From Prauserella halophila (lineage in GTDB: Bacteria > Actinomycetota > Actinomycetes > Mycobacteriales > Pseudonocardiaceae), in the NCBI RefSeq assembly GCF_024171895.1, contig NZ_JAMTCQ010000009.1:1258944-1322943 (forward strand): DNA of 64,000 nucleotides, given 5' to 3'. Each line of letters opens with the position of its first letter. The stretch's first letter is position 1. This document shows positions 1 through 9,575 of the stretch, piece after piece. The notes beneath the pieces were generated by a model, which was not told the origin of the DNA, did no database searches, and was given only the letters and a program-made list of their open reading frames with translations. A program made the translations under genes and the position numbers.

Positions 1-26
1 ACCGGCAGGCCGGCGCAGGAGGTGTC

Positions 27-815
27 ATGACCACACGGACGGCTTCCCTCCCGGGCACCGCCGCGCTGGCCCAGGTCGGCCGGCTCACGACGTTGTCGTG
101 GCAGGTGCTCACCGCGATCCCGCGGCGGCCGTTCCAGTGGCGCGAATGGATCCAGCAGTGTTGGTTCTTCGCCAGTGTCACGATCCTGCCGACCGCGCTG
201 GTGGCGATTCCGTTCGGCGCGGTGATCGCGCTGCAGCTGGGCTCGCTGACCCAGCAGATCGGCGCCCAGTCGTTCACCGGTGCGGCCAGCGCGCTGGCGA
301 TCGTGCAGCAGGCGAGCCCGCTGATCACGGCGCTGCTCGTCGCGGGTGCGGGCGGTAGCGCCGTGTGTGCCGACATCGGTGCCCGCAAGATCCGCGAGGA
401 GATCGACGCGATGGAGGTGCTCGGGGTCGACCCGATCCAGCGCCTCATCGTGCCGCGGGTGCTCGCGGCGATCATCGTGTCGGTCCTGCTCAACGGTCTG
501 GTCAGCGTCGTCGGCGTGCTCGGCGGTTACTTCTTCAACGTCGTCATGCAGGGCGGCACACCGGGCGCGTACTTGGCGAGCTTCAACGCGCTCGCACAGT
601 TGCCGGATCTGTGGATCAGCGAGATCAAGGCCGTGATCTACGGATTCTTCGCCGGCGTGGTCGCCGCGTTCCGCGGGCTCAACCCGTCCGGTGGACCGAA
701 GGGTGTCGGTGACGCCGTGAACCAGGCGGTCGTGATCACGTTCCTGCTGTTGTTCCTCATCAACGTGGTGCTCACGGCCGTGTACCTGCAGCTCGTCCCA
801 CCGAAGGCGTTGTGA
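27..815 (+). CDS. yrbEA: MlaE/YrbE-type permease, first subunit of an mce transporter
   Basis: Integral membrane permease of the MlaE family, one of the two membrane subunits of an Mce lipid importer. The 262-residue product has several hydrophobic segments and the family signature near residues 115-145, where a KIREEIDAMEVLGVDP stretch is followed by the cytoplasmic-loop arginines. The start is fixed by AGGAGG four bases upstream of the ATG. It is followed after 4 bp by a second permease and then six mce genes, the standard actinobacterial order. The promoter lies before the window, so its regulation cannot be read here. Which mce system (mce1 to mce4 type) it belongs to cannot be told from this gene alone. 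Confidence 0.93.
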   Translation: MTTRTASLPGTAALAQVGRLTTLSWQVLTAIPRRPFQWREWIQQCWFFASVTILPTALVAIPFGAVIALQLGSLTQQIGAQSFTGAASALAIVQQASPLITALLVAGAGGSAVCADIGARKIREEIDAMEVLGVDPIQRLIVPRVLAAIIVSVLLNGLVSVVGVLGGYFFNVVMQGGTPGAYLASFNALAQLPDLWISEIKAVIYGFFAGVVAAFRGLNPSGGPKGVGDAVNQAVVITFLLLFLINVVLTAVYLQLVPPKAL

Positions 816-819
816 CGCC

Positions 820-1740
820 ATGACCTCGACCCAGGGCCGGGATTCCGAGTCCACCGCAGAGCCGCGCACGCCGGCACGGCCGGGCGCATCCCCGCAGCGC
901 GGCCCGCGCTCCGACGAGCGGGTGCTCGAGGCCATCGCGCGGCCGGGCGCGCTGTTCGAGGGCCTCGGCGAGCAGCTGCTGTTCTACCTCAAGGTGCTCG
1001 CCTGGGTGCCGCGCACGGTCCGGCGCTACAGCAAGGAGACGTTGCGGCTGCTGACCGAGGTGTGCTTCGGCACCGGTGGACTGGCCGTCATCGGCGGCAC
1101 CCTCGGCGTGATGATCGGCATGACTCTGTTCACCGGGCTCATCGTCGGCATCCAGGGCTATGCGGCGCTCGAACAGCTCGGCACGGCCGCGCTGACGGGT
1201 TTCATCTCCGCCTACTTCAACACCCGCGAGGTGGCGCCGCTCGCCGCCGGCCTGGCCCTCTCGTCCACCGTCGGCTGCGGGTTCACCGCCCAGCTCGGCG
1301 CGATGCGGATCTCCGAGGAGATCGACGCCATGGAGGTCATGGGCATCCCGAGCCTGCCGTATCTGGTCACGACGCGGGTGATCGCCGGGGTCGTGGCGGT
1401 GATCCCGCTGTACGCGGTGGGACTGCTGTCGTCGTATCTGGCCTCCCGCCAGGTGACGATCTGGATGTACGGGCAGTCCGCGGGCACGTACGACCACTAC
1501 TTCCACCTGTTCCTCCCGCCGGAGGACGTGCTGTGGTCGTTCCTCAAGGTGATCATCTTCAGCACCATCGTGATCATGTCGCACTGCTTCTACGGCTACT
1601 ACGCCCGCGGCGGGCCCGCGGGCGTGGGAACCGCCGTGGGCCGGGCGGTGCGGACGTCGATCGTCCTGGTCGCGGTGCTGGACTTCTTCCTCAGCCTCGC
1701 GATCTGGGGCGCGAGCACGACGGTGAGGTTGTCCGGATGA
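820..1740 (+). CDS. yrbEB: MlaE/YrbE-type permease, second subunit of an mce transporter
   Basis: Second MlaE-family permease, 306 residues. It is about 45 residues longer than the first because of a hydrophilic, charged N-terminal extension (roughly residues 1-45) ahead of the membrane core. The same family signature is present (RISEEIDAMEVMGIPS). The pair is expected to form the membrane channel driven by a shared Mce ATPase (MceG/MkL), which is not in this window. It ends in an ATGA overlap with mceA, indicating translational coupling. The start at 820 gives the most compact spacing; a later internal start would remove part of the extension, so the exact N-terminus is moderately certain. 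Confidence 0.92.
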   Translation: MTSTQGRDSESTAEPRTPARPGASPQRGPRSDERVLEAIARPGALFEGLGEQLLFYLKVLAWVPRTVRRYSKETLRLLTEVCFGTGGLAVIGGTLGVMIGMTLFTGLIVGIQGYAALEQLGTAALTGFISAYFNTREVAPLAAGLALSSTVGCGFTAQLGAMRISEEIDAMEVMGIPSLPYLVTTRVIAGVVAVIPLYAVGLLSSYLASRQVTIWMYGQSAGTYDHYFHLFLPPEDVLWSFLKVIIFSTIVIMSHCFYGYYARGGPAGVGTAVGRAVRTSIVLVAVLDFFLSLAIWGASTTVRLSG

Positions 1741-3161
1741 GTACGCCGAAGGTGGTGGTGCGCCGGCTCGGGCTGCAGCTGCTCGGGCTGATCTTCCTCG
1801 TCGTGGCTGCCCTGTTCATCACCACGACGATCGCGATCTACAACAAGGCGTTCTCCGACGCGGTCCCCGTCCGTCTCGAGGCCTCCACCGCGGGCAACCA
1901 GCTGCGCCAGGGTGCCGACGTGAAGATCCGCGGCATGCGCGTGGGGGAGGTGCGGTCGGTGGCGACCGACGGGGAGAAGGCGATTCTCGAGCTGGCGATC
2001 GAGCGTGACCGGATCGAGGCCGTGCCCGCGGGGGTGTCGGCGAGGCTGCTGCCGAAAACGCTGTTCGGCGAGCGCTATGTGGCGCTGCAACCGCCGAAGG
2101 GGTCGGACGGTTCCGGGGAGGTGGTGCCGTTGGCGGCCGGTGACGTCATCACCCAGGACCGCAGCCGCTCGGCGGTCGAGCTGGAGGAGGTGTTGTCCAA
2201 TGTGCTCCCGCTGCTCCAGTCGGTGCAGCCCCAGAAGCTCGCCGGCACGCTGTCGTCGGTGTCCGACGCGCTGGAGGGGCGCGGCGAGCAGCTCGGGGAC
2301 ACGCTCGTGGGGCTGTCGGAATATCTGAAGGACTTCAACCCGTCGTTGCCGGACCTGTCGCACGACATCGAGGCGGTGGCCGACGTGGCCGGCATCTACC
2401 GCGAGGCGGCGCCCGACTTCCTCGCCGCGATGCGGGATCTGACCACGACGACCCGCACGATCGTCGAGAAACGGCAGGGGCTGGCAGGCGTGTACGAGAG
2501 CGTGTCCCGTGCGTCCGGGAACCTGGAGCGGTTCCTCGCCGCCAACGAACAGAACATCATCCGCCTGACGACGACCTCGCAGTCCACACTGGACGTGCTT
2601 GCCGAGTACGCGCCGCAGTACCCGTGCATGTTCCGGCAGTTCGCCGAGGCCGTGCCGAACGCGAAGGCGGCCTTCGGACACGGCGAGGACGAGATGAACC
2701 ATGTCGTGATCCGGATGCTGGCCGACAACCGCGGCAAGTACGAGCCGGGAGTCGACGAGCCGCAGTACAACGACAAGCGCGGCCCGAGGTGCTACCCGCA
2801 GAAGGTGCCACCCGAGCGGTTTCCGCAGTATCCGCCGGAAGGTCCGCTCGAGGACGGGTCGACCCATCCGGCGCCGTCGAAGAACTCCGGACCGCTCCCG
2901 GGGCCGGTGCTGGGCTACGACGTGCCGTTCCCCGCCGACGGTGACGACAAGGCCGCGCTGCAGGGCCGGTCGAGCGCGGCGTCGGGCGGCGGCGGTGCGC
3001 CGCAGGGACGGGTCTCGTCGCCCGCGAATTCGGCCGCCGAACACCGGCTGATCGGGGTGCTGCAGTCGCCGAACACCGGGATCGCGCCGGACGAGCTGCC
3101 GGGCTGGGGCGGCGTGCTGCTCGGCCCGCTCTACCGCGGCACAACAGTGGAGCTGCGATGA
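1737..3161 (+). CDS. mceA: Mce family protein A
   Basis: First of six Mce substrate-binding proteins, 474 residues. An N-terminal membrane anchor (about residues 11-33) precedes the MCE domain (about 38-120, with RQGADVKIRGMRVGEV and LFGERYVALQPP), then a long helical region and a Pro/Gly-rich tail. The open frame extends far upstream (from 1062), but the real start is the ATG at 1737 that overlaps the permease stop, directly before the anchor. Mce proteins assemble as a hexameric tunnel across the envelope for lipids or sterols. The tail ends in a conserved-looking GIAPDELPGWGGVLLGPLYR segment typical of MceA members. Confidence 0.93.
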   Translation: MSTPKVVVRRLGLQLLGLIFLVVAALFITTTIAIYNKAFSDAVPVRLEASTAGNQLRQGADVKIRGMRVGEVRSVATDGEKAILELAIERDRIEAVPAGVSARLLPKTLFGERYVALQPPKGSDGSGEVVPLAAGDVITQDRSRSAVELEEVLSNVLPLLQSVQPQKLAGTLSSVSDALEGRGEQLGDTLVGLSEYLKDFNPSLPDLSHDIEAVADVAGIYREAAPDFLAAMRDLTTTTRTIVEKRQGLAGVYESVSRASGNLERFLAANEQNIIRLTTTSQSTLDVLAEYAPQYPCMFRQFAEAVPNAKAAFGHGEDEMNHVVIRMLADNRGKYEPGVDEPQYNDKRGPRCYPQKVPPERFPQYPPEGPLEDGSTHPAPSKNSGPLPGPVLGYDVPFPADGDDKAALQGRSSAASGGGGAPQGRVSSPANSAAEHRLIGVLQSPNTGIAPDELPGWGGVLLGPLYRGTTVELR

Positions 3162-4192
3162 GGAGTATCACCGGACCACTGCTGAAGATCTCGGTGTTCG
3201 CCGTCGTGACGGTGCTGCTGACCGGAATGCTGGCCGCGACCATCGCCAACACGAACTTCGGCGACGCCTCGGGCTACACCGCACGGTTCGTCGACGTGTC
3301 GGGTCTGGCCGAGGGCGACGACGTCCGGATCGCGGGCGTGAAGGTCGGTCAGGTCAGGGAGATCACCGTCGGCGAGGGCGACCACGCGGAAGTCCGGTTC
3401 GACGTCGACGGTGAGCGCGAGCTGCCCGCTCTGGTGACGGCGACGGTGAAATACCGCAACCTCATCGGACAGCGGTACGTGGCGCTCGGTACCGATGTGC
3501 CCGACCGGGGCCGCCTCGAACCCGGCGGGGTGATCCCGCCGGAGCGGACGAGCCCCGCGCTCAACCTGACGGTGCTGTTCAACGGCTTCCAGCCGCTGTT
3601 CCGCGCACTCGACCCGAAGGAGATCAACCAGCTCTCCTACGAGATCATCCGAGTGTTCCAGGGCGAGGGCGGCACGGTGCGCAGCCTGCTGTCGCACACG
3701 GCGTCGCTGACCTCGACCCTCGCGTCGAAGGACCGGGTCATCGGGCAGACCATCGACAATCTCAACCGTGTCCTCGGCACCGTCAACTCGCGCACGCCGC
3801 AGGTGAAAAGCCTCGTGTCGACGACGCAGCAGCTGGTGAGCGGGCTGGCGAAACAGCGCAAGCCGATCGGCGAGGCCGTGTCCGGGCTGGCCGAGCTGAC
3901 CACGGCGACCAGCGGGCTGCTCGAGGACGCGCGGCAGCCGCTGCGCCAGGACGTGGCGTCGCTGCGGAAGCTGGCGAGCGGTCTGGCCGGCTCGCGCGAG
4001 CTGATCGACGAGGTGCTCACGACGCTGCCGGGGCACCTGCAGAAGTTCACGCGCGCGGTCAGCTACGGCAGCTGGTTCAACTACTTCTTGTGTGATTTGA
4101 GCGGGACGGTCGGTATCAAGGCCCTCAATGTCGAGGTGCCGATTCTGCCGCTGCCCGCGACGGAGCAGCCGGAGAGGTGCCAGACGGAGTGA
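3158..4192 (+). CDS. mceB: Mce family protein B
   Basis: Second Mce subunit, 344 residues. One N-terminal transmembrane helix (about residues 8-28) is followed by an MCE domain containing GLAEGDDVRIAGVKVGQV and NLIGQRYVALG, then a long helical needle-like region and a Cys-containing C-terminus. It overlaps mceA by four bases (ATGA), so the two are translationally coupled. It is thought to form one protomer of the heterohexameric lipid tunnel. No unusual features were noticed; length and order match the family. Confidence 0.93.
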   Translation: MRSITGPLLKISVFAVVTVLLTGMLAATIANTNFGDASGYTARFVDVSGLAEGDDVRIAGVKVGQVREITVGEGDHAEVRFDVDGERELPALVTATVKYRNLIGQRYVALGTDVPDRGRLEPGGVIPPERTSPALNLTVLFNGFQPLFRALDPKEINQLSYEIIRVFQGEGGTVRSLLSHTASLTSTLASKDRVIGQTIDNLNRVLGTVNSRTPQVKSLVSTTQQLVSGLAKQRKPIGEAVSGLAELTTATSGLLEDARQPLRQDVASLRKLASGLAGSRELIDEVLTTLPGHLQKFTRAVSYGSWFNYFLCDLSGTVGIKALNVEVPILPLPATEQPERCQTE

Positions 4193-5235
4193 AACCGCTG
4201 AAGGAACGCAACCAGGCCGCGGTGGGGCTCGTGGCCCTCGTGCTGGTCGTGCTCGTGACCGTCACCGTCTACCGGGCCGACGAGATCCCGATTCTGAGCG
4301 ACCGCACGAGTTATGCCGCGCACTTCGCCGAGTCCGCGGGCTTGGCCGAGGGCAACGACGTGCAGCTGGCGGGCGTGAAGGTCGGCGAGGTCGACGAGGT
4401 CGTGCTCGACGGCACGCACGTGCGCGCGACGTTCTCGCTCGACGGTGTCGACACCTCCCGGATCGGTGCTCGGACGAAGGCGTCGATCGAGATCAAGACG
4501 CTGCTGGGCGAGAAGTACCTCGGGCTCGAGCCGGAGGGTGACACGCCGCAGGATCCGGCGGAGCCGATTCCGGTGCGGCGCACGGAAACGCCGTTCGAAT
4601 TGCAGGACGCGTTCGACCGGCTCTCCGGAACCGTCGAGGACATCGACACCGACCAGCTCGCGAAGAGCTTCGACGTGGCGGCCGAGACGTTCGCCGACAC
4701 CCCCGAGCCGATGACCGAGGCGCTGGAGGGGCTCTCTGCGCTCTCGGAGACGGTGTCGTCACGCGACGCCGAACTCGGCAGGTTGCTGTCGAACACCCGC
4801 AAGATCACCGGCACGCTCCGCAGCAGGAACACGCAGCTGCGCAAGGTCATCGGTGACGGCAACACGCTGCTGACCGAACTGCAGGACCGGCGGCAGGCCA
4901 TCAATCGGCTGCTGGTCGGCACCCGGCAGGTCTCGCAACAATTGTCCGGCGTCGTCGACGACAACCGGGAGCAGCTGCGGCCCGCGCTACGGGAACTGAG
5001 CAAGGTCACCACCGTGCTGCAGCGGAACCAGAGCAACCTGGACCGGGGCCTGGAACTGCTCGCGCCGTTCACGCGGCTCGGGACCAACGTGACCGGCAAC
5101 GGCCGCTGGTTCGACGGCTACATCTGCGGGCTGCTGCCGCCGACGATCAACACGGGAACCGGGTACGAGTACAACTCGGAGGGCTGCATCGGTGACATGG
5201 CCGCACCGGACCAGGGTGCCGGAGGTGACCGATGA
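4189..5235 (+). CDS. mceC: Mce family protein C
   Basis: Third Mce subunit, about 348 residues. It has an N-terminal hydrophobic anchor (VGLVALVLVVLVTVTVY), an MCE domain (GLAEGNDVQLAGVKVGEV, LLGEKYLGLEP) and an extended coiled helical part. Two GTG starts are possible: 4177, and 4189, which overlaps the mceB stop as GTGA. I chose 4189 because a GGAGAGG Shine-Dalgarno sits about ten bases before it and the neighbouring genes use the same four-base overlap. It is an envelope component of the same importer. Confidence 0.9.
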   Translation: MKPLKERNQAAVGLVALVLVVLVTVTVYRADEIPILSDRTSYAAHFAESAGLAEGNDVQLAGVKVGEVDEVVLDGTHVRATFSLDGVDTSRIGARTKASIEIKTLLGEKYLGLEPEGDTPQDPAEPIPVRRTETPFELQDAFDRLSGTVEDIDTDQLAKSFDVAAETFADTPEPMTEALEGLSALSETVSSRDAELGRLLSNTRKITGTLRSRNTQLRKVIGDGNTLLTELQDRRQAINRLLVGTRQVSQQLSGVVDDNREQLRPALRELSKVTTVLQRNQSNLDRGLELLAPFTRLGTNVTGNGRWFDGYICGLLPPTINTGTGYEYNSEGCIGDMAAPDQGAGGDR

Positions 5236-6413
5236 CGATGGACACGCGCTCGGGCAGGAGCCTGTACCGCTGGCTGGCCACGGCCTGCGTCGCCGCGTTG
5301 CTGCTGACCGCGGGCGGCTGGTGGCTGTTGCGCGAGGAGGCGGGCACCCGGGTGAGCGCCCACTTCGACCGCGCGGTCGGGCTGTACGCGGGCTCGACGG
5401 TGCGCGTCCTGGGCATCGAGGTCGGCGAGATCACGCGGGTGCAGCCGCGCGGTGAGCAGGTCGTGGTGACCATGCGGGTCGACGACGGGGTGCAGGTGCC
5501 GCGCGACGCCGACGCGGTGGTCGTCTCGCCGAGCCTCGTCAGCGACCGCTACGTGCAGCTGACGCCGGTGTACGACGGCGGTCCGGTGATGTCGTCGGGC
5601 ACCGTCATCCCACGTGAGCGCACCGCCACGCCGATGGAGATCGACGACCTGTACGCGAGCCTGGACGAACTGTCGACGGCGCTCGGGCCGGACGGGGCGA
5701 ACTCCGACGGGGCACTGTCGCGGGTGCTCGACACGACCGCGGCCAACCTCGACGGCAACGGGCGGAATCTGAACACCACGGTTACGAAACTGTCCGAACT
5801 GGCCACGACGCTCGACGGCTCGTCCGAGGACCTGTTCGCGACGGTGCGGAACCTGCAGAAGTTCACCGAACTGCTCGCCACGAGCGATGCGCAGCTCAAC
5901 CGCTTCTACGAGCGGCTGAGCGAGGTGAGCGGATTCCTCGCGGAGGACTCCGACGACGTCGGCAAGGCGCTGTCGTCGCTGGGCGGGGCGCTGGGCAAGG
6001 TGAAGGGCTTCGTCGGCGAGAACAGGAAGGCGCTGTCGGACAACATCGGCAAACTCGAAGGCATCACCCGGGTACTGGCCGATCAGCGCGCCGCGGTCGC
6101 GGAGATCGCCGACGTGGCGCCGCTCGGGCTGTCGAACTTCATCAACTCCTACGACGCCGCATCCGGGTCGATCGCGATCCGCTACAACTTCAACGAGCTG
6201 ACCAACCCGCTGATGACGAGCGCGTGCAAGCTGACGAAGTCGTTGGCCGACCACCGCATCCCGGCCTCGCTCGACAAGTTGTGCGAGATCCTCGGGCCGG
6301 TCGTCGACGGCGCGGCGAAGCTGCCGTCGGTCTCGCAGTTGCTGGCCTCGATCCAGAACGGGGAGCTGCCGCCGTTGCCCCTTCCGTCGATCGTCGCACC
6401 GGGAGGCCGGTGA
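5232..6413 (+). CDS. mceD: Mce family protein D
   Basis: Fourth Mce subunit, 393 residues. The N-terminal anchor is at about residues 12-30. The MCE domain carries AVGLYAGSTVRVLGIEVGEI and SDRYVQLTPVYDGG, and a long alpha-helical stretch follows with a Pro-rich end. The ATG overlaps the mceC stop (ATGA). It is predicted to act with the other five Mce proteins in lipid or sterol import. Length and domain order are ordinary for the family. Confidence 0.92.
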   Translation: MTMDTRSGRSLYRWLATACVAALLLTAGGWWLLREEAGTRVSAHFDRAVGLYAGSTVRVLGIEVGEITRVQPRGEQVVVTMRVDDGVQVPRDADAVVVSPSLVSDRYVQLTPVYDGGPVMSSGTVIPRERTATPMEIDDLYASLDELSTALGPDGANSDGALSRVLDTTAANLDGNGRNLNTTVTKLSELATTLDGSSEDLFATVRNLQKFTELLATSDAQLNRFYERLSEVSGFLAEDSDDVGKALSSLGGALGKVKGFVGENRKALSDNIGKLEGITRVLADQRAAVAEIADVAPLGLSNFINSYDAASGSIAIRYNFNELTNPLMTSACKLTKSLADHRIPASLDKLCEILGPVVDGAAKLPSVSQLLASIQNGELPPLPLPSIVAPGGR

Positions 6414-7702
6414 TGACGGTGACGACAGTGACAGCGGTGACGACAGTGACAGCGGCGGAGCGCAGGCCGGGTCGAGCACGTCCCGGGCGGATGCGCCGGG
6501 CCGTGCACGTGACACTGGTGTCCCTGCTGTTGCTGGTGGCAGGCTGTGGCGACGGCGGGTTCTCGGGGCTGTACAACGCGCCGCTTCCCGGTGGTGCCGA
6601 CCTCGGCGACCGGCCGTACCGGATCACCGTGCGGTTCCAGGACGTGCTCGACCTCGTGCCGCAGGCGGCGGTGAAGGTCAACGACGTCGCGGTCGGGCGA
6701 GTGGAGCGGGTGCGCCTCGCCGAGGACGGGAAGACCGCGCTGGCCGATCTCGCCGTGAACGGGGACATCGGCCTGCCCGCCGATGCGGTGGCGGAGTTGC
6801 GCCAGTCGAGTCTGCTCGGCGAGAAGTTCGTCGAGCTGCGTCCGCCCGGCGACGGCGGCACGGGAACGCTCGGCGACGGCGACGTGATCCCACTCGACCG
6901 GACGAACCGCAATCCGCAGGTGGAGGAGGTGCTCGGTGCGCTGTCGCTGCTGCTCAACGGTGGCGGAGTGGAACAGATCCGGGACATCGTCGGTGAACTC
7001 AACGATGCGCTGAGCGGGAACGAACCGGAGATCAGGGCGTTGCTGACGCGGGTGGACGAACTGGCGACCACATTGGACAACCAGCGTGGCGACATCGTAC
7101 GGGCCATCGACGGTGTGCACCGGCTGTCGAGCACCCTGTCGACACAGCGCGGACACCTGGCGACGGCGCTGGAGCACCTGGAACCCGGGTTGAAGGTCGT
7201 CTCCGGCCAACGGAAGCAGCTGGTCGGCATGCTGACGTCGTTGCGGGAGCTGTCGGGGACCGGCACGCGCGTGATCGATGCGAGCAAGCAGAGCCTCGTC
7301 GCGAACCTGCAGGCGCTCACGCCGACGTTGGAGAAACTGGCCGAGACCGGTGCCGATCTGCCGAAGGCGATGCAGCTGCTGCCGAGCTATCCGATTCCGG
7401 TGTTCGGGGAGTCGATCATGCAGGGCGATTACGCGAACGTGAGCGTGCGGCTGGATCTGCAGCTCGACGCGATCCTGGAGAACATCGTCAATGCACCCAG
7501 ATCCGCCGTGCAGCTCCCGGACGACGACGGCACAGGCGCCGATGGGGCGATTCCGTTCAACGACGGGGACAGCCCGCCGCCGCTGCCGTTGCCGGGTTCC
7601 TCGCAACCGCTGACCGCCTCGCCGCCGGACGGCGGGCAGGGCCGGTCCGGCGCGGGCGGGGGCTTCGACGGCCTGCTCGGCGGACTGCTGGGAGGTGGCT
7701 GA
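6413..7702 (+). CDS. mceE: Mce family lipoprotein E (LprK type)
   Basis: Fifth Mce subunit and the usual lipoprotein of the set: a hydrophobic signal ends in the lipobox LVAGC, with the acylated Cys at residue 45 from the ATG at 6413, or residue 19 if the internal ATG at 6491 is used. The MCE domain follows (QAAVKVNDVAVGRV, LLGEKFVELRPP). The ATG at 6413 shares its A with the mceD stop. The first 17 codons come from an exact 18-bp tandem duplication giving a Thr/Val-rich stretch, so the shorter start, with a normal signal peptide, is a real alternative. The C-terminus is Gly/Ser/Pro-rich. Confidence 0.92.
   Translation: MTVTTVTAVTTVTAAERRPGRARPGRMRRAVHVTLVSLLLLVAGCGDGGFSGLYNAPLPGGADLGDRPYRITVRFQDVLDLVPQAAVKVNDVAVGRVERVRLAEDGKTALADLAVNGDIGLPADAVAELRQSSLLGEKFVELRPPGDGGTGTLGDGDVIPLDRTNRNPQVEEVLGALSLLLNGGGVEQIRDIVGELNDALSGNEPEIRALLTRVDELATTLDNQRGDIVRAIDGVHRLSSTLSTQRGHLATALEHLEPGLKVVSGQRKQLVGMLTSLRELSGTGTRVIDASKQSLVANLQALTPTLEKLAETGADLPKAMQLLPSYPIPVFGESIMQGDYANVSVRLDLQLDAILENIVNAPRSAVQLPDDDGTGADGAIPFNDGDSPPPLPLPGSSQPLTASPPDGGQGRSGAGGGFDGLLGGLLGGG
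6418..6453 (+). repeat. exact 18-bp tandem duplication at the 5' end of mceE
   Basis: GGTGACGACAGTGACAGC occurs twice head to tail (6418-6435 and 6436-6453). It keeps frame and encodes a repeated Val-Thr-Thr-Val-Thr-Ala stretch ahead of the lipoprotein signal. If translation begins at the internal ATG at 6491, the duplication lies in the 5' leader instead. Confidence 0.95.
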
Positions 7703-9066
7703 TGCGCCTGGAACGCAAGAACCGCGTGCAGCTTGTCGCGTTCGGCCTCATTTCGCTGCTGGCCGTCGGCTACGCGGGTGGCACGTATGCCGGGCTGGAC
7801 CGGTTGTTCGGCAACCGCGGGTACGTCGTCCACGTCCAGCTCGCCGAGTCGGGTGGCATCTTCGAGAACGCCGAGGTCGCCTACCGCGGTGTGACGGTCG
7901 GCCGGGTGGCCGATATCGGCCTCGAAGGAAGCGGGGTGACCGTCGACCTGGACATCGACAGCGACTCGCCGGACATTCCCGCGGACGCCGGTGCCGTTGT
8001 CGCCAACCGGTCCGCCGTCGGCGAGCAATATGTCGATTTACGGCCCCGGTCGGGCGACGGACCGTATCTCGAACACGGTTCGACGATCGACAGTTCCCGG
8101 ACCGGCACACCGGTACCGCCCGGACAGCTACTGGGAAACCTGAACCGTCTCGTGTCCAGTGTGGACCCGGAGTCGTTGCGGACGGTCGTCGACGAACTCG
8201 ACACCGCCTTCACCGGTGTGGGGCCCGACTTGGGGCGGTTGCTGGATTCGGCGGGTTCGCTCACCGCCGAGGCCGGGGAGAACCTGCCGCAGACGGCGCA
8301 ACTGCTGCGGCAGAGCCGCACGGTGCTCGACACCCAGCGCCGGAACGCCGAGCAGCTGCGTTCGATCGCCGGTGGCTTCCGCGACATCGCCGCGCAGCTG
8401 AAGAAGTCCGATTCCGATCTGCGCAGCGTCATCGACCGGGCACCTGCGGCGAGCCGCGAGATCTCGGCACTGCTCGACGAGTCCGGGACGAGCCTGTCGG
8501 TGCTGATCGCGAATCTGCTCACGACCTCGCAGGTGCTCGAGCCGCGCACCGATGCGCTCGAGCACATGCTGGTGGCGCTGCCGATGGTGTCCGGCTTCTC
8601 CCGTTCGGTCGTGTCCAACGGCGAAGGGCACCTCGGTTTCGTGCCCACGTTCTTCGACCCGCACGGCTGCACCAAGGGCTACGAGGGCACCGAGCGCCGC
8701 ACTGCGAACGACACGCGCGACATCGAGCCCAACACCGAGGCCTACTGCGCGGAACCTCCGGGGAGTCCGAGCAGCGTCCGCGGTGCACAGAACGCGCCGG
8801 TGGCGGGCGAGCAGGTGCAGGTGCCGGGTGGTGACGGGGACGCGAGTGGTGACTCCGGCGGTGGCACCGACCGGGAGGCGGCACGACGCGGGAACCAGGA
8901 GGGACGTGGGGAACGGTCCGGCGGACTGCCCGGGCTGCTCGACTTCTCGGCCACCGGCGATTCCGGCCAGCGTGACTCCGACCAGCGTGATTCGGACCGG
9001 GGCGATCCGGCGGACTCCGGGGCGTCCGGCGGCGGGCTGGGCGGCCTGCTGGGGGTGGACGGATGA
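7702..9066 (+). CDS. mceF: Mce family protein F
   Basis: Sixth Mce subunit, 454 residues. It has an N-terminal anchor (about residues 11-29), an MCE domain (GGIFENAEVAYRGVTVGRV, GEQYVDLRPRSG), a long helical segment, and a low-complexity Gly/Asp/Ser-rich tail with repeated DSGQRDSDQRDSD units. The ATG uses the last base of the mceE stop. Position and length match MceF, the last of the six. The repetitive acidic tail is longer than I would expect for the family and may be cell-wall exposed. Confidence 0.92.
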   Translation: MRLERKNRVQLVAFGLISLLAVGYAGGTYAGLDRLFGNRGYVVHVQLAESGGIFENAEVAYRGVTVGRVADIGLEGSGVTVDLDIDSDSPDIPADAGAVVANRSAVGEQYVDLRPRSGDGPYLEHGSTIDSSRTGTPVPPGQLLGNLNRLVSSVDPESLRTVVDELDTAFTGVGPDLGRLLDSAGSLTAEAGENLPQTAQLLRQSRTVLDTQRRNAEQLRSIAGGFRDIAAQLKKSDSDLRSVIDRAPAASREISALLDESGTSLSVLIANLLTTSQVLEPRTDALEHMLVALPMVSGFSRSVVSNGEGHLGFVPTFFDPHGCTKGYEGTERRTANDTRDIEPNTEAYCAEPPGSPSSVRGAQNAPVAGEQVQVPGGDGDASGDSGGGTDREAARRGNQEGRGERSGGLPGLLDFSATGDSGQRDSDQRDSDRGDPADSGASGGGLGGLLGVDG

Positions 9067-9575
9067 GGCCGGTACCGCTGCTGCGCCGGGTGGCCCGGGA
9101 CCGCACCGTCACGGTGCTGCTGGCCGTCGCCGTGATCGCGACCGCAACCTGTGCCGGTCTGGGCTGGCGTTGGTGGGCGGTGGCCCACAGCGAGCCCGCC
9201 AGCACGGCCGCCGCCCGTGACGCCGCCGTGCGGGAGAGCACCCGGGCACTGGAGGTGCTCCACACGATCGATCACCGCACCGCCGCATCGGACCTCGACG
9301 CGTGGGCACGGGTGACCTCCGGCGCCCTGCACGGCAGGCTGACGGGCGACCGGAAACGGCACATCGACCGCGCCCGCAGCAACGAGACCGTCGCCACGGC
9401 AACGGTGACCCGCTCCGCCCTGTCCGAACTGGACGTCGAGGGCGGGACGGCGCGGCTGCTGGCGGTCGTGGACACCGACGTCGGTACGGAGCAGCGGCGC
9501 AGCACGCTGATCGCGTCGCTGACGCGGAAGGGGGACCGGTGGACCGTGTCGGACGTGCAGGCGGTGGGATCATGA
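9063..9575 (+). CDS. Mce-associated membrane protein (first)
   Basis: A 170-residue protein with one N-terminal transmembrane helix (about residues 16-38) and an extracytoplasmic alpha/beta domain ending in TLIASLTRKGDRWTVSDVQ. Proteins of this build follow mceF in actinobacterial operons (Mas/Mam proteins) and are thought to stabilise the importer. The gene overlaps mceF by ATGA. Identification is by position and general architecture; no catalytic motif is expected or seen. Confidence 0.85.
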   Translation: MRPVPLLRRVARDRTVTVLLAVAVIATATCAGLGWRWWAVAHSEPASTAAARDAAVRESTRALEVLHTIDHRTAASDLDAWARVTSGALHGRLTGDRKRHIDRARSNETVATATVTRSALSELDVEGGTARLLAVVDTDVGTEQRRSTLIASLTRKGDRWTVSDVQAVGS